Part shown: positions 16,722 through 25,981 of the stretch, piece by piece
How the letters are laid out: every line of letters starts with the position of its first letter
Position numbering within the stretch: the stretch's first letter is position 1
Notes under the pieces: model-generated
What the model saw: only the letters and a program-made list of their open reading frames with translations
Database searches by the model: none
What the model was told of the DNA's origin: nothing
Origin: CAVOAK01 sp963664465
GTDB taxonomy: Bacteria > Pseudomonadota > Alphaproteobacteria > UBA8366 > CAVOAK01
NCBI GenBank assembly: GCA_963664465.2
Contig: CAXXSU010000004.1
Span: 1 to 64,000 of the forward strand
Direction: 5' to 3'
DNA: 64,000 bases
Program-made: the position numbers and the translations under genes

Positions 16722-17764
16722 CGCGTAAAAAAGCGCGCAATACAGCGAACATGCCAGGGGATCAGGCTCCCGCGCCCATGGTAGCCAAGGTGGCCGCCGC
16801 GGCGAGATAAAAGCGCTGTCAAGTTGGCATTGGCGGACCACGCGTAGTCGAGATAGGCGTCAGGCGGAATCCATGGGTCGTCGCGCGCGTGCAATACCAG
16901 CGTCGGGGCGGAAATGCACCGCAGGCCGGATAATGCGGAGCACTGGCGGTAGTAGTGCGCCGCATCGTCGAATCCATGATGCGGTGCAACAAATCTATCA
17001 TCGAAGTCGTAGACACTGCGTGCCGAAACGATTGCGGCCCGTTCGGCGTCACTGATCTCCGCCCCCGCTGCGTCATCCTTCATGCGCCTTAACAGCCAAC
17101 CAGCATAGAATCGATTGCGCCGGCGGCTAACGTGGCGCGACGCTTGCGCGAGGTCGAACGGAGCCGAAACCGACGCGGCAGCCAGAATAGGAAATTGACC
17201 CTGAAATTCGCCAAGGAACTTAAGGACTATGGCCCCGCCAAGCGAATAGCCTGCAAGCAGCAGCCCGTTTCGCGTTAGCGCCGGGTCGAGGGCACTCAAC
17301 GCATCTGCGAGGTCTTGGCTGCTGCCGCCATGATAGTGACCCCGGCAGGTGTCACGAGACGGGCCCGCGCCGCGTAGATTGAGCCGTAGTATGGGATATC
17401 CGAGCCCGTTCAAGTGGCGCGACGTGATCAGCATATGGCTTGACGTCTCGCAGCCGGTAATTCCGTGCAGGAGAACCACCAAGGGTGCGTCGGCAAGGCC
17501 CGGATTCAGGGTCGCGGCCAAGCTGTCGCCGGAACCGTCGGTCATCTCGAGATGGAGCCGTTCGCCGGCGAGGTTTGGCGGCACGCCGCCGAAACGTCGG
17601 ACGATAAAATTACGCATCGTCTGTAGGTCCGCACTCAGCCACGGCGCGCGCGGTTCGAAAGAAGGCAGGTCGACCACTGCACGGTCGGACAGGAGCGTGG
17701 TCGGCGGAATGGTCCCTGCCAACAGCTTGTCCTCTGACATGGACAGACCAGTTTTCTCCATCAT
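16679..17764 (-). CDS. Alpha/beta hydrolase, YheT type
   Basis: A 361-residue cytoplasmic alpha/beta hydrolase of the YheT/ABHD1-3 group. LVVLLHGITGCETSSHM forms the oxyanion region, GYSLGGAIVLKFLGE carries the nucleophilic Ser, LHARDDPWIPPDAY the acid and GGHLGYHG the His. The start at 17764 follows a CGAGG site; an in-frame ATG at 17800 is possible. The true substrate of this family is unknown, with esterase or acyl-ester activity being typical. It converges on and overlaps hemB. Confidence 0.85.
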   Translation of the reverse strand: MMEKTGLSMSEDKLLAGTIPPTTLLSDRAVVDLPSFEPRAPWLSADLQTMRNFIVRRFGGVPPNLAGERLHLEMTDGSGDSLAATLNPGLADAPLVVLLHGITGCETSSHMLITSRHLNGLGYPILRLNLRGAGPSRDTCRGHYHGGSSQDLADALSALDPALTRNGLLLAGYSLGGAIVLKFLGEFQGQFPILAAASVSAPFDLAQASRHVSRRRNRFYAGWLLRRMKDDAAGAEISDAERAAIVSARSVYDFDDRFVAPHHGFDDAAHYYRQCSALSGLRCISAPTLVLHARDDPWIPPDAYLDYAWSANANLTALLSRRGGHLGYHGRGSLIPWHVRCIARFFTRYLPASLRATSSAA

Positions 17765-17839
17765 AATGCCTCGGCAAGCGACCAATTCAGCCGGTTTCAA
17801 CCTATCGCCGGTTCACACTCCAGCCACCGACGACGATGG

Positions 17840-18316
17840 ATGTACGACATGGTAACAGTTGGACCACTCGAGGCGAGCGACAAGAACGAATGGCAACGGC
17901 TATACAAAGAGTACGCTGTGTTCTACCGCATGCCGATGCCGGCTGAGACACTCGACTTGGTGTGGCAATGGTTGCACGACGAGGCTCATGAATTGAACGC
18001 GCTTGTCGCCCGCGAGGCTCAATCGCTCGTCGGGCTCGCACATTATCACGCATTTGCACGGCCATTGGCGGGTACGACGGGTCTCTTTCTCGACGATCTA
18101 TTCGTTGATGCCGCCGCACGCCGTGGCGGAATTGGCGACGCCCTACTAAACGCCATCGCCGATGAGGCGCGAGGCCGCGGTATTCCTGTCGTTCGTTGGA
18201 TTACGGCCGACGACAACTACGCGGCCCGCTCGCTCTACGACCGCGCTGCCAAGCGCACGTCGTGGATCACTTACGACATGGACACGGGCGACATGGACAC
18301 GGGCGAGCTCGCCTGA
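17840..18316 (+). CDS. GNAT-family N-acetyltransferase
   Basis: A 158-residue acetyltransferase. The acetyl-CoA loop is recognisable as LFVDAAARRGGIGDALLNAI, followed by the WITADDNYAARSLYDRAAKR motif B region. It most resembles small GNATs acting on amines or amino acids, but the substrate is unknown. It is divergent from the YheT-type hydrolase. The C-terminus contains a duplicated DMDTG encoded by a 15-bp tandem repeat. Confidence 0.85.
   Translation: MYDMVTVGPLEASDKNEWQRLYKEYAVFYRMPMPAETLDLVWQWLHDEAHELNALVAREAQSLVGLAHYHAFARPLAGTTGLFLDDLFVDAAARRGGIGDALLNAIADEARGRGIPVVRWITADDNYAARSLYDRAAKRTSWITYDMDTGDMDTGELA
18275..18304 (+). repeat. In-frame 15-bp tandem repeat at the GNAT C-terminus
   Basis: GACATGGACACGGGC occurs twice in succession, adding one DMDTG unit just before the stop of the acetyltransferase. 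It preserves the frame and is likely slippage. Confidence 0.8.
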
Positions 18317-18323
18317 CGACGCC

Positions 18324-19553
18324 CTACGCCGCAGGAAGCTTTGGTGAATCGATCTTCGATGTGCTGTCTGTTGCCGAATATGCGCGTTCGGACAGCATCG
18401 GCGGCGCATCTACGGTCACGAATGTATCAGGGTGAAATCCATTGAAATGCGAAACCATGGCATTCGAATAGGCGCCCATTTGGCCGAACTCAAGCCAGTC
18501 TCCCTCTTCGGTATCTACCGGCATGGGCAAGCGATAGGGCAGACAGTCGGTGTTGTCACAGGTCGGGCCATAGACCGTGAATTCGCTGAATTCCCCGCTC
18601 TCGGGACGATTCGGACGGATCAGACGAACCGGGGGTTTTAGACCTCCGGTCACCGTTTCTGCCAAGCTGTGATAGACGCCATCGTTGATATAAACGGCGT
18701 CTCCCTTTCGCAGAAGGACCTGTACGACCAGCGAACAGGCCGCCGCGACGAGCGCTCTGCCGGGCTCACACATGATCGTGCATCCCGCAGGTAGGTCGAT
18801 TTCCTGAAGACCGAGTTTGATTGCTTGGAAGTAGTCGGATAGCGGCGGCGGCCTATCATTCAGGTAGGGTGCCGGAAACCCGCCTCCAACGTCGATATAG
18901 CGAAGCTCGACGCCTGCCCGCTTAGCGATTACACCGGTTAACCGCATGGCCGATAAATAGGCATCCGGGCTATGGCATTGCGAACCGACGTGAAAAGCCA
19001 GCCCAGTTTCGTAGCCGGCATCATCAACGGCATGCAGGAGTTCAACTGATTCATCCTCCGACGCACCAAACTTCTGCGACAATTCGTAACGCGCGACACC
19101 GCCTGGCGTGGCAAATCTGACCATGACAACGAGACCGCTGGCATTCTTGGTTTCCTGTTTAATTTTTTCAAGCTCTCCAGCATCATCTATAACGAAATGG
19201 GAGACACCATATACTCTATAAGATGTAAGTATTTCTGCCCGAGACTTAACTGGATGCATGAAGAAGGAATTCGCCTCCTCATGGATCTCCTTCACGGCGG
19301 CAATTTCGGCCAGCGACGCGGTATCGAAATCGCGGATTCCGGCATCGAACAATGCCCTCAATACCAAAGGATGTGGGTTGCATTTGACGGCGTAGAGAAC
19401 GCGGCCGGGAAAATTGTCGAGAAAACGTCGGGCCGATGCCTGAAGTTCTCGAGGCCGCAGGCAATAGACCGGGTAGCTTGGCTGCAATGCCGAAACGACA
19501 GCGTCGGCATCGGCAAAGTGGCGGGAATTCGTTGGTTTGGTTTGATTTTTCAT
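18324..19553 (-). CDS. Ornithine/lysine decarboxylase, group IV (PLP, alanine-racemase fold)
   Basis: A 409-residue decarboxylase of the eukaryotic-type ornithine decarboxylase family that produces putrescine and possibly cadaverine for polyamine synthesis. The PLP lysine is in VLYAVKCNPHP. HVGSQCHSPDAY, DVGGGFPAPY and CEPGRALVA bind PLP phosphate. The active-site Cys lies in GPTCDNTDCLP, contributed across the dimer. Specificity between ornithine and lysine cannot be settled by reading. Divergent from the threonine dehydratase gene with a 222-bp spacer. Confidence 0.88.
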   Translation of the reverse strand: MKNQTKPTNSRHFADADAVVSALQPSYPVYCLRPRELQASARRFLDNFPGRVLYAVKCNPHPLVLRALFDAGIRDFDTASLAEIAAVKEIHEEANSFFMHPVKSRAEILTSYRVYGVSHFVIDDAGELEKIKQETKNASGLVVMVRFATPGGVARYELSQKFGASEDESVELLHAVDDAGYETGLAFHVGSQCHSPDAYLSAMRLTGVIAKRAGVELRYIDVGGGFPAPYLNDRPPPLSDYFQAIKLGLQEIDLPAGCTIMCEPGRALVAAACSLVVQVLLRKGDAVYINDGVYHSLAETVTGGLKPPVRLIRPNRPESGEFSEFTVYGPTCDNTDCLPYRLPMPVDTEEGDWLEFGQMGAYSNAMVSHFNGFHPDTFVTVDAPPMLSERAYSATDSTSKIDSPKLPAA

Positions 19554-19775
19554 CGATTCCTTGATGTCTGTTTAGCCGCGCCGAAGCGTTTCATTGCGAA
19601 CATACAAATGCTCCTCTATGAAGCTGAACCATAATTTTCGACTGTCGAGGGAGCAATGGCCTCAATTCCGCAAATTGAAATGGTGTGCGTGAACGCCCCC
19701 GCACTTCCAAATCGACACGACGCAAACTGCAGATCGCTTGAAAAGTTATCTTGCCGTCCCGGGGGAGACTAGCCC

Positions 19776-20999
19776 ATGACTGTCTCGCTGGAGGGAATAA
19801 CCGCCGCGGCAAACCAAATCTCGGGCGTCGTGGTTCGGACGCCAACCGTTCACTCGGTGGCACTCTCGGCGGCGCTCGATACTGAAATTTATCTCAAACT
19901 GGAAATTCTGCAGCGTACCGGATCATTCAAAGATAGAGGTGCGTTGGTCAAGCTTTTGAGCCTAACCAACAAGCAAAAGAAATCCGGAGTGATCGCGATC
20001 TCCGCCGGAAACCACGCGCAAGGGGTTGCATATCACGCACAACGGCTCGGCATTCCGGCAACGATCGTCATGCCGGAAGCGACGCCGTTTACGAAGATCG
20101 TACGAACGGAAGCGTTCGGCGCGAAAGTGTTGTTGCACGGCGAGAGCGTCAATGCGGCCGAACCGTTTGCACAAGAATTGGCAACCGCCGAGTCTCTTAC
20201 GATTGTCCATCCCTACGATGACGAGTTGATCGTGACGGGACAGGGGACAATCGCCCTGGAGATGCTTGCCGACGTCGACGACCTGGACGCGATCGTAGTT
20301 CCCATAGGCGGCGGCGGTGTCATTGCCGGAATTGCGACAGCGGCTAAAGCACTATCGCCAAAAATCGAAATCGTCGGCGTGGAAGCCGCGCAATACCCCT
20401 CGATGTATGAGGCGATTCACGGTCTCACACCCACCTCCGGCGGCAATACGATCGCCGAAGGAATTGCGATCTCGGTTCCCGGCAGCGCCGCGCGCGACAT
20501 CGTCGGGCGGCTGGTCGATGACATTCTCGTGGTTAGTGAATTCGCTTTAGAGACCGCCATATTGACGATGCTCGAGAGCAGCAAAGTGCTGGCCGAAGGT
20601 GCCGGCGCCGCTCCGTTGGCGGCGCTTACGGAAAATCGCGATCGATTTGCCGGCCGCAAAGTCGGTCTCATCGTTTGCGGCGGCAACATAGACGCACGGC
20701 TGCTTGCGTCGGTGCTGATGCGCGGCCTGGTCCGTACAGGGCGGATCGTTCGCCTTCGTGTCACGATTACCGACCGACCAGGCGCCTTGGCCAAGGTAGC
20801 GCAGCAAATTGCGACCGTCGGCGGCGATATCATCGAGATTGCCCACCAGCGCCTGTTCCAAGATGTTCCGGTCAAGCTGGCGGACCTAGATGTTTTGGTA
20901 GAAACCCGCGACAAGATGCAGGCCGAGGAAATCATCGCGCAACTCAATCGGGAAGGCTTGCCCACTCGGCAGCTGGGCATCAGCAATACGAACGCCTAG
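19776..20999 (+). CDS. ilvA: Threonine ammonia-lyase with C-terminal ACT domain
   Basis: Converts threonine to 2-oxobutyrate and ammonia. The fold-type II PLP domain (about residues 1-320) has the lysine in RTGSFKDRGA, SAGNHAQGVAYHA and the phosphate loop PIGGGGVIAG. The last ~80 residues (VRLRVTITDRPGALAKVAQQ) form an ACT domain, as in the tdcB/ilvA-type enzymes of about 400 residues. A second, shorter homologue without ACT is at 47541. The gene could be catabolic or biosynthetic; no isoleucine genes are nearby. Confidence 0.9.
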   Translation: MTVSLEGITAAANQISGVVVRTPTVHSVALSAALDTEIYLKLEILQRTGSFKDRGALVKLLSLTNKQKKSGVIAISAGNHAQGVAYHAQRLGIPATIVMPEATPFTKIVRTEAFGAKVLLHGESVNAAEPFAQELATAESLTIVHPYDDELIVTGQGTIALEMLADVDDLDAIVVPIGGGGVIAGIATAAKALSPKIEIVGVEAAQYPSMYEAIHGLTPTSGGNTIAEGIAISVPGSAARDIVGRLVDDILVVSEFALETAILTMLESSKVLAEGAGAAPLAALTENRDRFAGRKVGLIVCGGNIDARLLASVLMRGLVRTGRIVRLRVTITDRPGALAKVAQQIATVGGDIIEIAHQRLFQDVPVKLADLDVLVETRDKMQAEEIIAQLNREGLPTRQLGISNTNA

Positions 21000-21001
21000 C
21001 G

Positions 21002-21018
21002 CTGCCGTCCCATGGCAG
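21002..21018 (+). terminator. Possible hairpin after threonine dehydratase
   Basis: CTGCC and GGCAG form a short stem around a seven-base loop just after the ilvA stop. The downstream T-rich run is poor, so this is a weak terminator candidate. Confidence 0.3.
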
Positions 21019-21059
21019 TCTTCAAAAGACCCTACCTGCGGCCCGCAATCAAAAAAATA

Positions 21060-22092
21060 GGGTATCCTATTCGCTCTCGTAGTGCCTAGATCTGGGGGGC
21101 AGGGCTGGGTCTGCCCCCGACGAGCTTCTTGTATGGCACGGGCTCCAGTTGCACTGCTTGCTGGAGGAGTCGATAGAACAGGAGGCCGCGAGCTTTGGAT
21201 CGGCGGCGATTGAAGCGGAACGTGAACTCGTCCAGATAGTAATCAAGCTGGGAGGCGCTAATAGCCCCATGGTGAATACCCAGCCACCACCGATCAAGGA
21301 GGCCGGCTACCCGATGAACTTGGGGCATGACAATGTGGGCTGGGTCGCCGCTGGCGGAAATATTTTTCGGCTGGTGTTCGAAGCCGACTCCCGTGAGACC
21401 GTTGTAGGCTCGCCAGCCATCGGTTCGAATCGTTGCTCCCGGGCACACAGCCGTTTGGACGAAAGGAATGAGGCTCTCGGCGGATGCGTCCTCGACACGC
21501 GCCATGCGGATACGACCGGTGCCCCGACCCCGGATTTCGGCGGCAATCGCGACAATCGATTTCTTGTTTGTTTTCCGCCCCGTAACGCCAACCTCCCGGC
21601 CGCCCACATAGGTTTCGTCGACCTCGACCTCGCCATTCAGAAGCTCTCTGCCCGGTCGAACCATGGCCCGGCGCAGCTTATGGAGCCATGTCCAAGCCGT
21701 TTGATAACCGCCCAGGCCGAGTATTCGTTGAACCCCAAGCGCACTGACGCCGTGCTTCTGATTCGTCACATACCACATCGCCTGGAACCAAAGCCGCAAC
21801 GGTTTCCGCGTACCCTCGAAGATCGTCCCCGCGGTCGGCGACGTCTGACGTTGGCATCCCGCACATCGCTGTTGGCCCCTGGCCGTCACCCACGCCTCGG
21901 TTCCCCCGCAGGCCGGACACCGAAACCCGGCAGGCCAACGGACACGCCGAAGAAAATCCGCACAGGCGGCCTCAGAAGCGAACCAGTCGTCAAATTCCAT
22001 AAGCGTGCGAGGGTAATCGATCCCGCCAACGGGATGGGCAGTATTCTCGGCCATCACAACATCTTGCCACTACGAGAGCGAATAGGATACCC
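21060..22092 (-). mobile_element. IS1595-family insertion sequence, complete
   Basis: A 1033-bp element bounded by 25-bp perfect inverted repeats that begin GGGTATCCTATTCGCTCTCG at 21060 and end as its complement at 22092. It contains one transposase gene on the minus strand. The flanks both carry an A-run followed by TAG (seven A on the left, six on the right, offset by a few bases). I could not fix the expected 8-bp target duplication with confidence. It lies between ilvA and motA and breaks no recognisable gene. Confidence 0.9.
21086..22057 (-). CDS. IS1595-family (ISXO2-like) transposase
   Basis: A 323-residue transposase. The N-terminal zinc-binding region has FRCPACGGTEAW and QQRCAGCQRQTS. 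The ISXO2-like DDE core begins at VEVDETYVGGRE, has the second acidic residue in ATIRTDGWRAYNGL, and ends with the family WWLGIHHGAISASQLDYYLD block. It fills almost the whole element and is apparently intact. Confidence 0.92.
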   Translation of the reverse strand: MMAENTAHPVGGIDYPRTLMEFDDWFASEAACADFLRRVRWPAGFRCPACGGTEAWVTARGQQRCAGCQRQTSPTAGTIFEGTRKPLRLWFQAMWYVTNQKHGVSALGVQRILGLGGYQTAWTWLHKLRRAMVRPGRELLNGEVEVDETYVGGREVGVTGRKTNKKSIVAIAAEIRGRGTGRIRMARVEDASAESLIPFVQTAVCPGATIRTDGWRAYNGLTGVGFEHQPKNISASGDPAHIVMPQVHRVAGLLDRWWLGIHHGAISASQLDYYLDEFTFRFNRRRSKARGLLFYRLLQQAVQLEPVPYKKLVGGRPSPAPQI

Positions 22093-22257
22093 TATTCAAA
22101 AAATAGTTCAGCGGTTCGGCGCCGCACGTGCCGTTTCGATTTGACGACTAGCCCTATGCGCATAGAGGCCGCTAGGTGCGAATTCAGTTGCGTAATCTGC
22201 ATAGACTTTGTCGGCGCTTCTTGCTTATCTTTGCGGCTACTAGAATTGGGCTCCCGC

Positions 22258-23121
22258 ATGTTCCTCATCATCGGCATTGTTATCGTTATCGGCAGCATCC
22301 TCGGCGGCTACGTTGCGCTGGGTGGCAAGCTTGCCGTTTTGTGGCAGCCCTTCGAGCTGGTCATCATCGGCGGCTCTGGCGTCGGCGCCTATGTTATCGC
22401 CAATTCAAAGCAAGTCCTTGGCGGAACGATGGGCGCAATCATTTCCATTCTCAAAGGCCCAAAATACAAACGCGATGACTTTGTCGAGCTGATTTCGCTT
22501 CAGTATCAGGTCTTTAAGCTCGCCAAGAGCAAAGGCATGCTGGCCATGGAATCGCATGTCGAGAATCCGCATGAGAGTTCCCTGTTTCAGGAGTTTCCGC
22601 GATTTGCGGCAGACCATCATGCGGTCGAATTCTTTTGCGACTATCTGCGCCTGATGACGATGGGAACCGACAACCCCCATGAAATGGAAACGTTGATGGA
22701 CCAGGAACTCGACATCCATCATGAAAAAGACCATCAAATGCAGCATGCGCTGCAGCAGTTGTCGGAGGCATTCCCGGCGCTAGGCATTGTCGCTGCCGTG
22801 CTGGGTATCATCAAAACGATGGGTTCGATCACCGAGCCGCCGGAAATTCTCGGCAAGTTGATTGGCGGCGCGCTGGTTGGAACATTTCTCGGGGTTCTGC
22901 TGTGCTACGGTTTCGTCGGGCCAATGGCGGCTTCGCTCAAGAGCGTACACGACGCTGACGCGAAGTATTTTCTGTGCATGAAGGCCGGGATGCTGGCCTA
23001 TCTTCAGGGATATGCTCCAGCGGTGTGCGTTGAATTTGCCCGCAAGACGTTGCAGGAGCACGTCCGCCCAACGTTCGAGGAAGTCGAAGAGATGACGGGC
23101 AACCTGGCACCACCCTCATGA
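22258..23121 (+). CDS. motA: Flagellar motor stator protein MotA
   Basis: A 287-residue inner-membrane stator subunit with four membrane helices: two at the N-terminus (MFLIIGIVIVIGSILGGYVA and the following segment) and two near residues 165-215 (FPALGIVAAVLGIIKTMGSI, GGALVGTFLGVLLCYGFVGP). The cytoplasmic loop between them contacts FliG. It couples proton flow to rotation. The start is the ATG at 22258; an upstream in-frame ATG at 22141 would add non-family sequence. It is followed at once by two motB genes. Confidence 0.95.
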   Translation: MFLIIGIVIVIGSILGGYVALGGKLAVLWQPFELVIIGGSGVGAYVIANSKQVLGGTMGAIISILKGPKYKRDDFVELISLQYQVFKLAKSKGMLAMESHVENPHESSLFQEFPRFAADHHAVEFFCDYLRLMTMGTDNPHEMETLMDQELDIHHEKDHQMQHALQQLSEAFPALGIVAAVLGIIKTMGSITEPPEILGKLIGGALVGTFLGVLLCYGFVGPMAASLKSVHDADAKYFLCMKAGMLAYLQGYAPAVCVEFARKTLQEHVRPTFEEVEEMTGNLAPPS

Positions 23122-23152
23122 GACTTGTTCACGACTCCTGAACGGAAGATCC

Positions 23153-24079
23153 ATGGCGGACGGACAACCACCAGAAGAAGAAGAACGGTTTCTCGGCCCA
23201 CCGGTATTCATAAAGAAGATTAAGCCGCTCGAAGCGCCGCACGGTGGCGCCTGGAAGGTCGCTTACGCCGATTTCGTCACGGCGATGATGGCGTTCTTCC
23301 TGTTGCTGTGGCTTTTGATGGTAGCGACTGACGAGCAAAAGCACGGCCTCTCGGAGTATTTCGAACCTCAGAAGGCATCATCGGAACAGATTGGTACGGG
23401 CGGCGTCTTAGCCGGACTAGCGCTGAGTGCGGAGGGTGCGCTCAGGTCGGCCGGCTCGCCGCCGACGGTAACTGTCGCATTGCCGACATTTGGGGGCGAG
23501 GCTGAGGAAGAGACTGAGGGCGAGTCCGGAAAAGCGTCTGAGGCGGCGCGGGCTGCGGCAGAAAAGGAAACTGAACAATTTGCCAAGGCGGAGTCCACGC
23601 TGCGCGCAGCAATTGAAAATGCGCAGGAACTCCAAACCATGCGCGACAGCCTGCTGATCGATCAGACCCCTGAAGGCCTGCGAATTCAAATTATCGACCA
23701 GGAAGGCGTCGCGATGTTTAAGTCGGGTAGCGCTGATTTGCAGGATCAGGCTCGTGCGCTGCTGGCGCTTGTCACCGGCGTCGTCAATACTCTCCCCAAT
23801 CGGATCGCGATATCCGGCCATACCGACTCGGTCAAATTTGGCAGCAGTACCTATACAAATTGGGAACTTTCCGGCGACCGAGCCAACGCGTCTCGTCGCG
23901 CCTTGGTAGAGAGTGGCTTGTCTGCCGATCGGATCGAAAAGGTCGTTGGCAAGGCGGACCAGGATCACCTGTTCGCCGACGAACCCGAATCACATCGCAA
24001 CAGACGTATTGCTATCGTACTTTTGCGGGAAAACTTGCCCGCCGACGCAGCGTCCAACGACGCCGGATCGACAGAGTAG
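23153..24079 (+). CDS. motB: Flagellar motor protein MotB, first paralogue
   Basis: A 308-residue stator subunit. The single membrane helix carries the proton-binding aspartate in VAYADFVTAMMAFFLLLWLL. A long Ala/Glu-rich linker follows (about residues 105-160), then an OmpA-like peptidoglycan-binding domain with SGHTDSV, NWELSGDRANASRR and NRRIAIVLL. It lies 31 bp after motA, and the paralogous gene follows 4 bp later, so all three are likely co-translated. Confidence 0.93.
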   Translation: MADGQPPEEEERFLGPPVFIKKIKPLEAPHGGAWKVAYADFVTAMMAFFLLLWLLMVATDEQKHGLSEYFEPQKASSEQIGTGGVLAGLALSAEGALRSAGSPPTVTVALPTFGGEAEEETEGESGKASEAARAAAEKETEQFAKAESTLRAAIENAQELQTMRDSLLIDQTPEGLRIQIIDQEGVAMFKSGSADLQDQARALLALVTGVVNTLPNRIAISGHTDSVKFGSSTYTNWELSGDRANASRRALVESGLSADRIEKVVGKADQDHLFADEPESHRNRRIAIVLLRENLPADAASNDAGSTE

Positions 24080-24083
24080 CAAG

Positions 24084-25022
24084 ATGGCTGATCAAACCCC
24101 CGTCAACATGGACCCGATCTACAAGAAGGTGAAGCTGCCGGCTCCTGTCCCACACAGTGCCGCCTGGAAGGTCGCCTATGCTGACTTCGTGACAGCGATG
24201 ATGGCATTCTTTCTGCTGCTCTGGCTGCTGCAGGTCTCTGATGAGGAACAGAAATTAGGCGTATCTCAGTATTTCGAGCCGATCGGTGCAACGAAGGGTT
24301 CAAGCGGAAGCGGCGGCGTTTTTGGCGGCATCTCGGCATCGGCCCCCGGCCCGATCGCCAAGGCGGGCATAACGCCTTCCGAAACTTCCAGCTTGGAGGC
24401 AAGGCCCGGAGCGAAGCAGTTTGATCAAAAAGGACTCCAACAGGCGTTGAAAGACGCTCTAGGTTCGTCCGAACAGCTCAGTGCCGAGGAGCAGCGTGAA
24501 CAGGATCAATTCGACGCTGCAAAAGGTGCATTGGAGCAGGCGATCAAACAGGTGCCCGACCTGCAAGATGTTACAAAGTCGGTGAAGGTTGAGAATACGG
24601 AGGAGGGTCTTCGCATTCAGCTCACCGACCAGGACAACGCATCAATGTTTACCGCTGGAAGCGCCCAACTCAGCAAGAAATCGCGCGATTTGCTGACACT
24701 CGTTGCCAGCGTTGCGGAGCGCCTGCCAAACAATATCACCATCACGGGTCATACTGACGTCACGCCGTTCAATGGTCTCGGCGGGCGCACCAATTGGGAA
24801 CTCTCGCTTGATCGCGCAAACGCAGCGCGCCGCGCGTTGGTCCAACATGGCATACCCGTGGGCCGCATATCCAATGTCATCGGCCGCGCCGACCGCGAGT
24901 TGCTGGATCCTGACAACCCCACATCGCCTGCCAATCGGCGCATCACCATAACGCTCCTGCGCGCCGCCGGCAAAGAGGCCAGCAAGGCAATTCCAAAACC
25001 GCCGCGCATCATCCGCGATTAG
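24084..25022 (+). CDS. Flagellar motor protein MotB, second paralogue
   Basis: A 312-residue paralogue of the preceding MotB, with the same plug and helix (VAYADFVTAMMAFFLLLWLL, including the aspartate) and a C-terminal OmpA domain (ITGHTDVTPFNGLGGRTNWE, NRRITITLL). The linker differs in sequence. I start it at the ATG at 24084, five bases after the previous stop. Both copies keep the proton-channel residue and the peptidoglycan domain, so both look functional. They could form mixed or alternative stators with the single MotA. Confidence 0.9.
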   Translation: MADQTPVNMDPIYKKVKLPAPVPHSAAWKVAYADFVTAMMAFFLLLWLLQVSDEEQKLGVSQYFEPIGATKGSSGSGGVFGGISASAPGPIAKAGITPSETSSLEARPGAKQFDQKGLQQALKDALGSSEQLSAEEQREQDQFDAAKGALEQAIKQVPDLQDVTKSVKVENTEEGLRIQLTDQDNASMFTAGSAQLSKKSRDLLTLVASVAERLPNNITITGHTDVTPFNGLGGRTNWELSLDRANAARRALVQHGIPVGRISNVIGRADRELLDPDNPTSPANRRITITLLRAAGKEASKAIPKPPRIIRD

Positions 25023-25084
25023 CTGCATCAGCGCGGTTTGGCGGAAAATAAGTGCATTCGATCAAATTTGACGGCTGAGACGCC

Positions 25085-25789
25085 ATGGGTGTTCTGACAT
25101 TCTATCGATCGCGACCGAGCCCGTGCCCTTACCTGCCGGATCGCACGGAGCAACAACTGTTCGCGGAACTCTCCGGACCGCACGCCGGCGAAACGTTTGA
25201 GCTTCTATCCAGGGGCGGGTTCCGGCGAACGCAGCACATCATCTATCGACCTGCCTGTCCTTCATGCAGCGCATGCATGCCAGTCCGCATCGTCGCCCGC
25301 GAGTTTCGCTTTGGTCGCACTTGGCGACGTGTTCTTCGAGCAAACGAGGACCTCAAGGCAAAGGATGTCGGCCTCATAGTCAGCGACGAACAATTCGATC
25401 TGTTTCAGCGCTATTTGCAGTCTCGCCATGGCGAGGGCGAAATGGCGAAGATGAACCGTGAAGAATTCGCGGAGATGATATTGTCGAGCCCGGTCGATAC
25501 CAGCATCATCGAATTCCGGGACACTGAAAAACGGCTGATCGCTTGCTGTTTCGCAGATCGCCTCGAACATGGGCTGTCCGCGGTCTACAGCGCTTTTGAA
25601 CCCGACGCGCATCGGCGGAGCCTGGGCAGCTATACCGTGTTGTGGATGATCCAACAGGTATTGGACCTTGAACTCGACCATGTCTATCTGGGTTTTTGGG
25701 TCGATGGCAGCCGCAAGATGGAATACAAGAGCCGTTTCCGACCGCTTGAGGCGTTCGGTTCCGAGGGCTGGAAACGGCTTCCGCACTGA
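25085..25789 (+). CDS. bpt: Aspartate/glutamate leucyltransferase (N-end rule)
   Basis: Transfers leucine from Leu-tRNA to proteins with N-terminal Asp or Glu, marking them for ClpS/ClpAP degradation. 234 residues. The N-terminal PCPYLPDRTEQQLFAEL and the cysteine cluster CPSCSACMPVRI are diagnostic for the Bpt/Ate1 family, and the C-terminal acyltransferase-like fold shows YTVLWMIQ and YLGFWVDGSRKMEYKSRFRP. It is a single gene following the stator operon. Confidence 0.92.
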   Translation: MGVLTFYRSRPSPCPYLPDRTEQQLFAELSGPHAGETFELLSRGGFRRTQHIIYRPACPSCSACMPVRIVAREFRFGRTWRRVLRANEDLKAKDVGLIVSDEQFDLFQRYLQSRHGEGEMAKMNREEFAEMILSSPVDTSIIEFRDTEKRLIACCFADRLEHGLSAVYSAFEPDAHRRSLGSYTVLWMIQQVLDLELDHVYLGFWVDGSRKMEYKSRFRPLEAFGSEGWKRLPH

Positions 25790-25981
25790 TAGTCGAACTC
25801 GTTGTACGCTGTGCACTCGCAGCTACGCCCGGCGCGTCCTTCACATATTCCTGATTCTCGTTGTCGCGGCGTTGCTTATTCCTGCTTTATGGCGATATCC
25901 TCCTCGTATGGCGGATCGGACGAACCGTCGAGGCCGGCTACAAATGGCAATTGTCGGCCGATAACAACATGGGAGGTAGGA

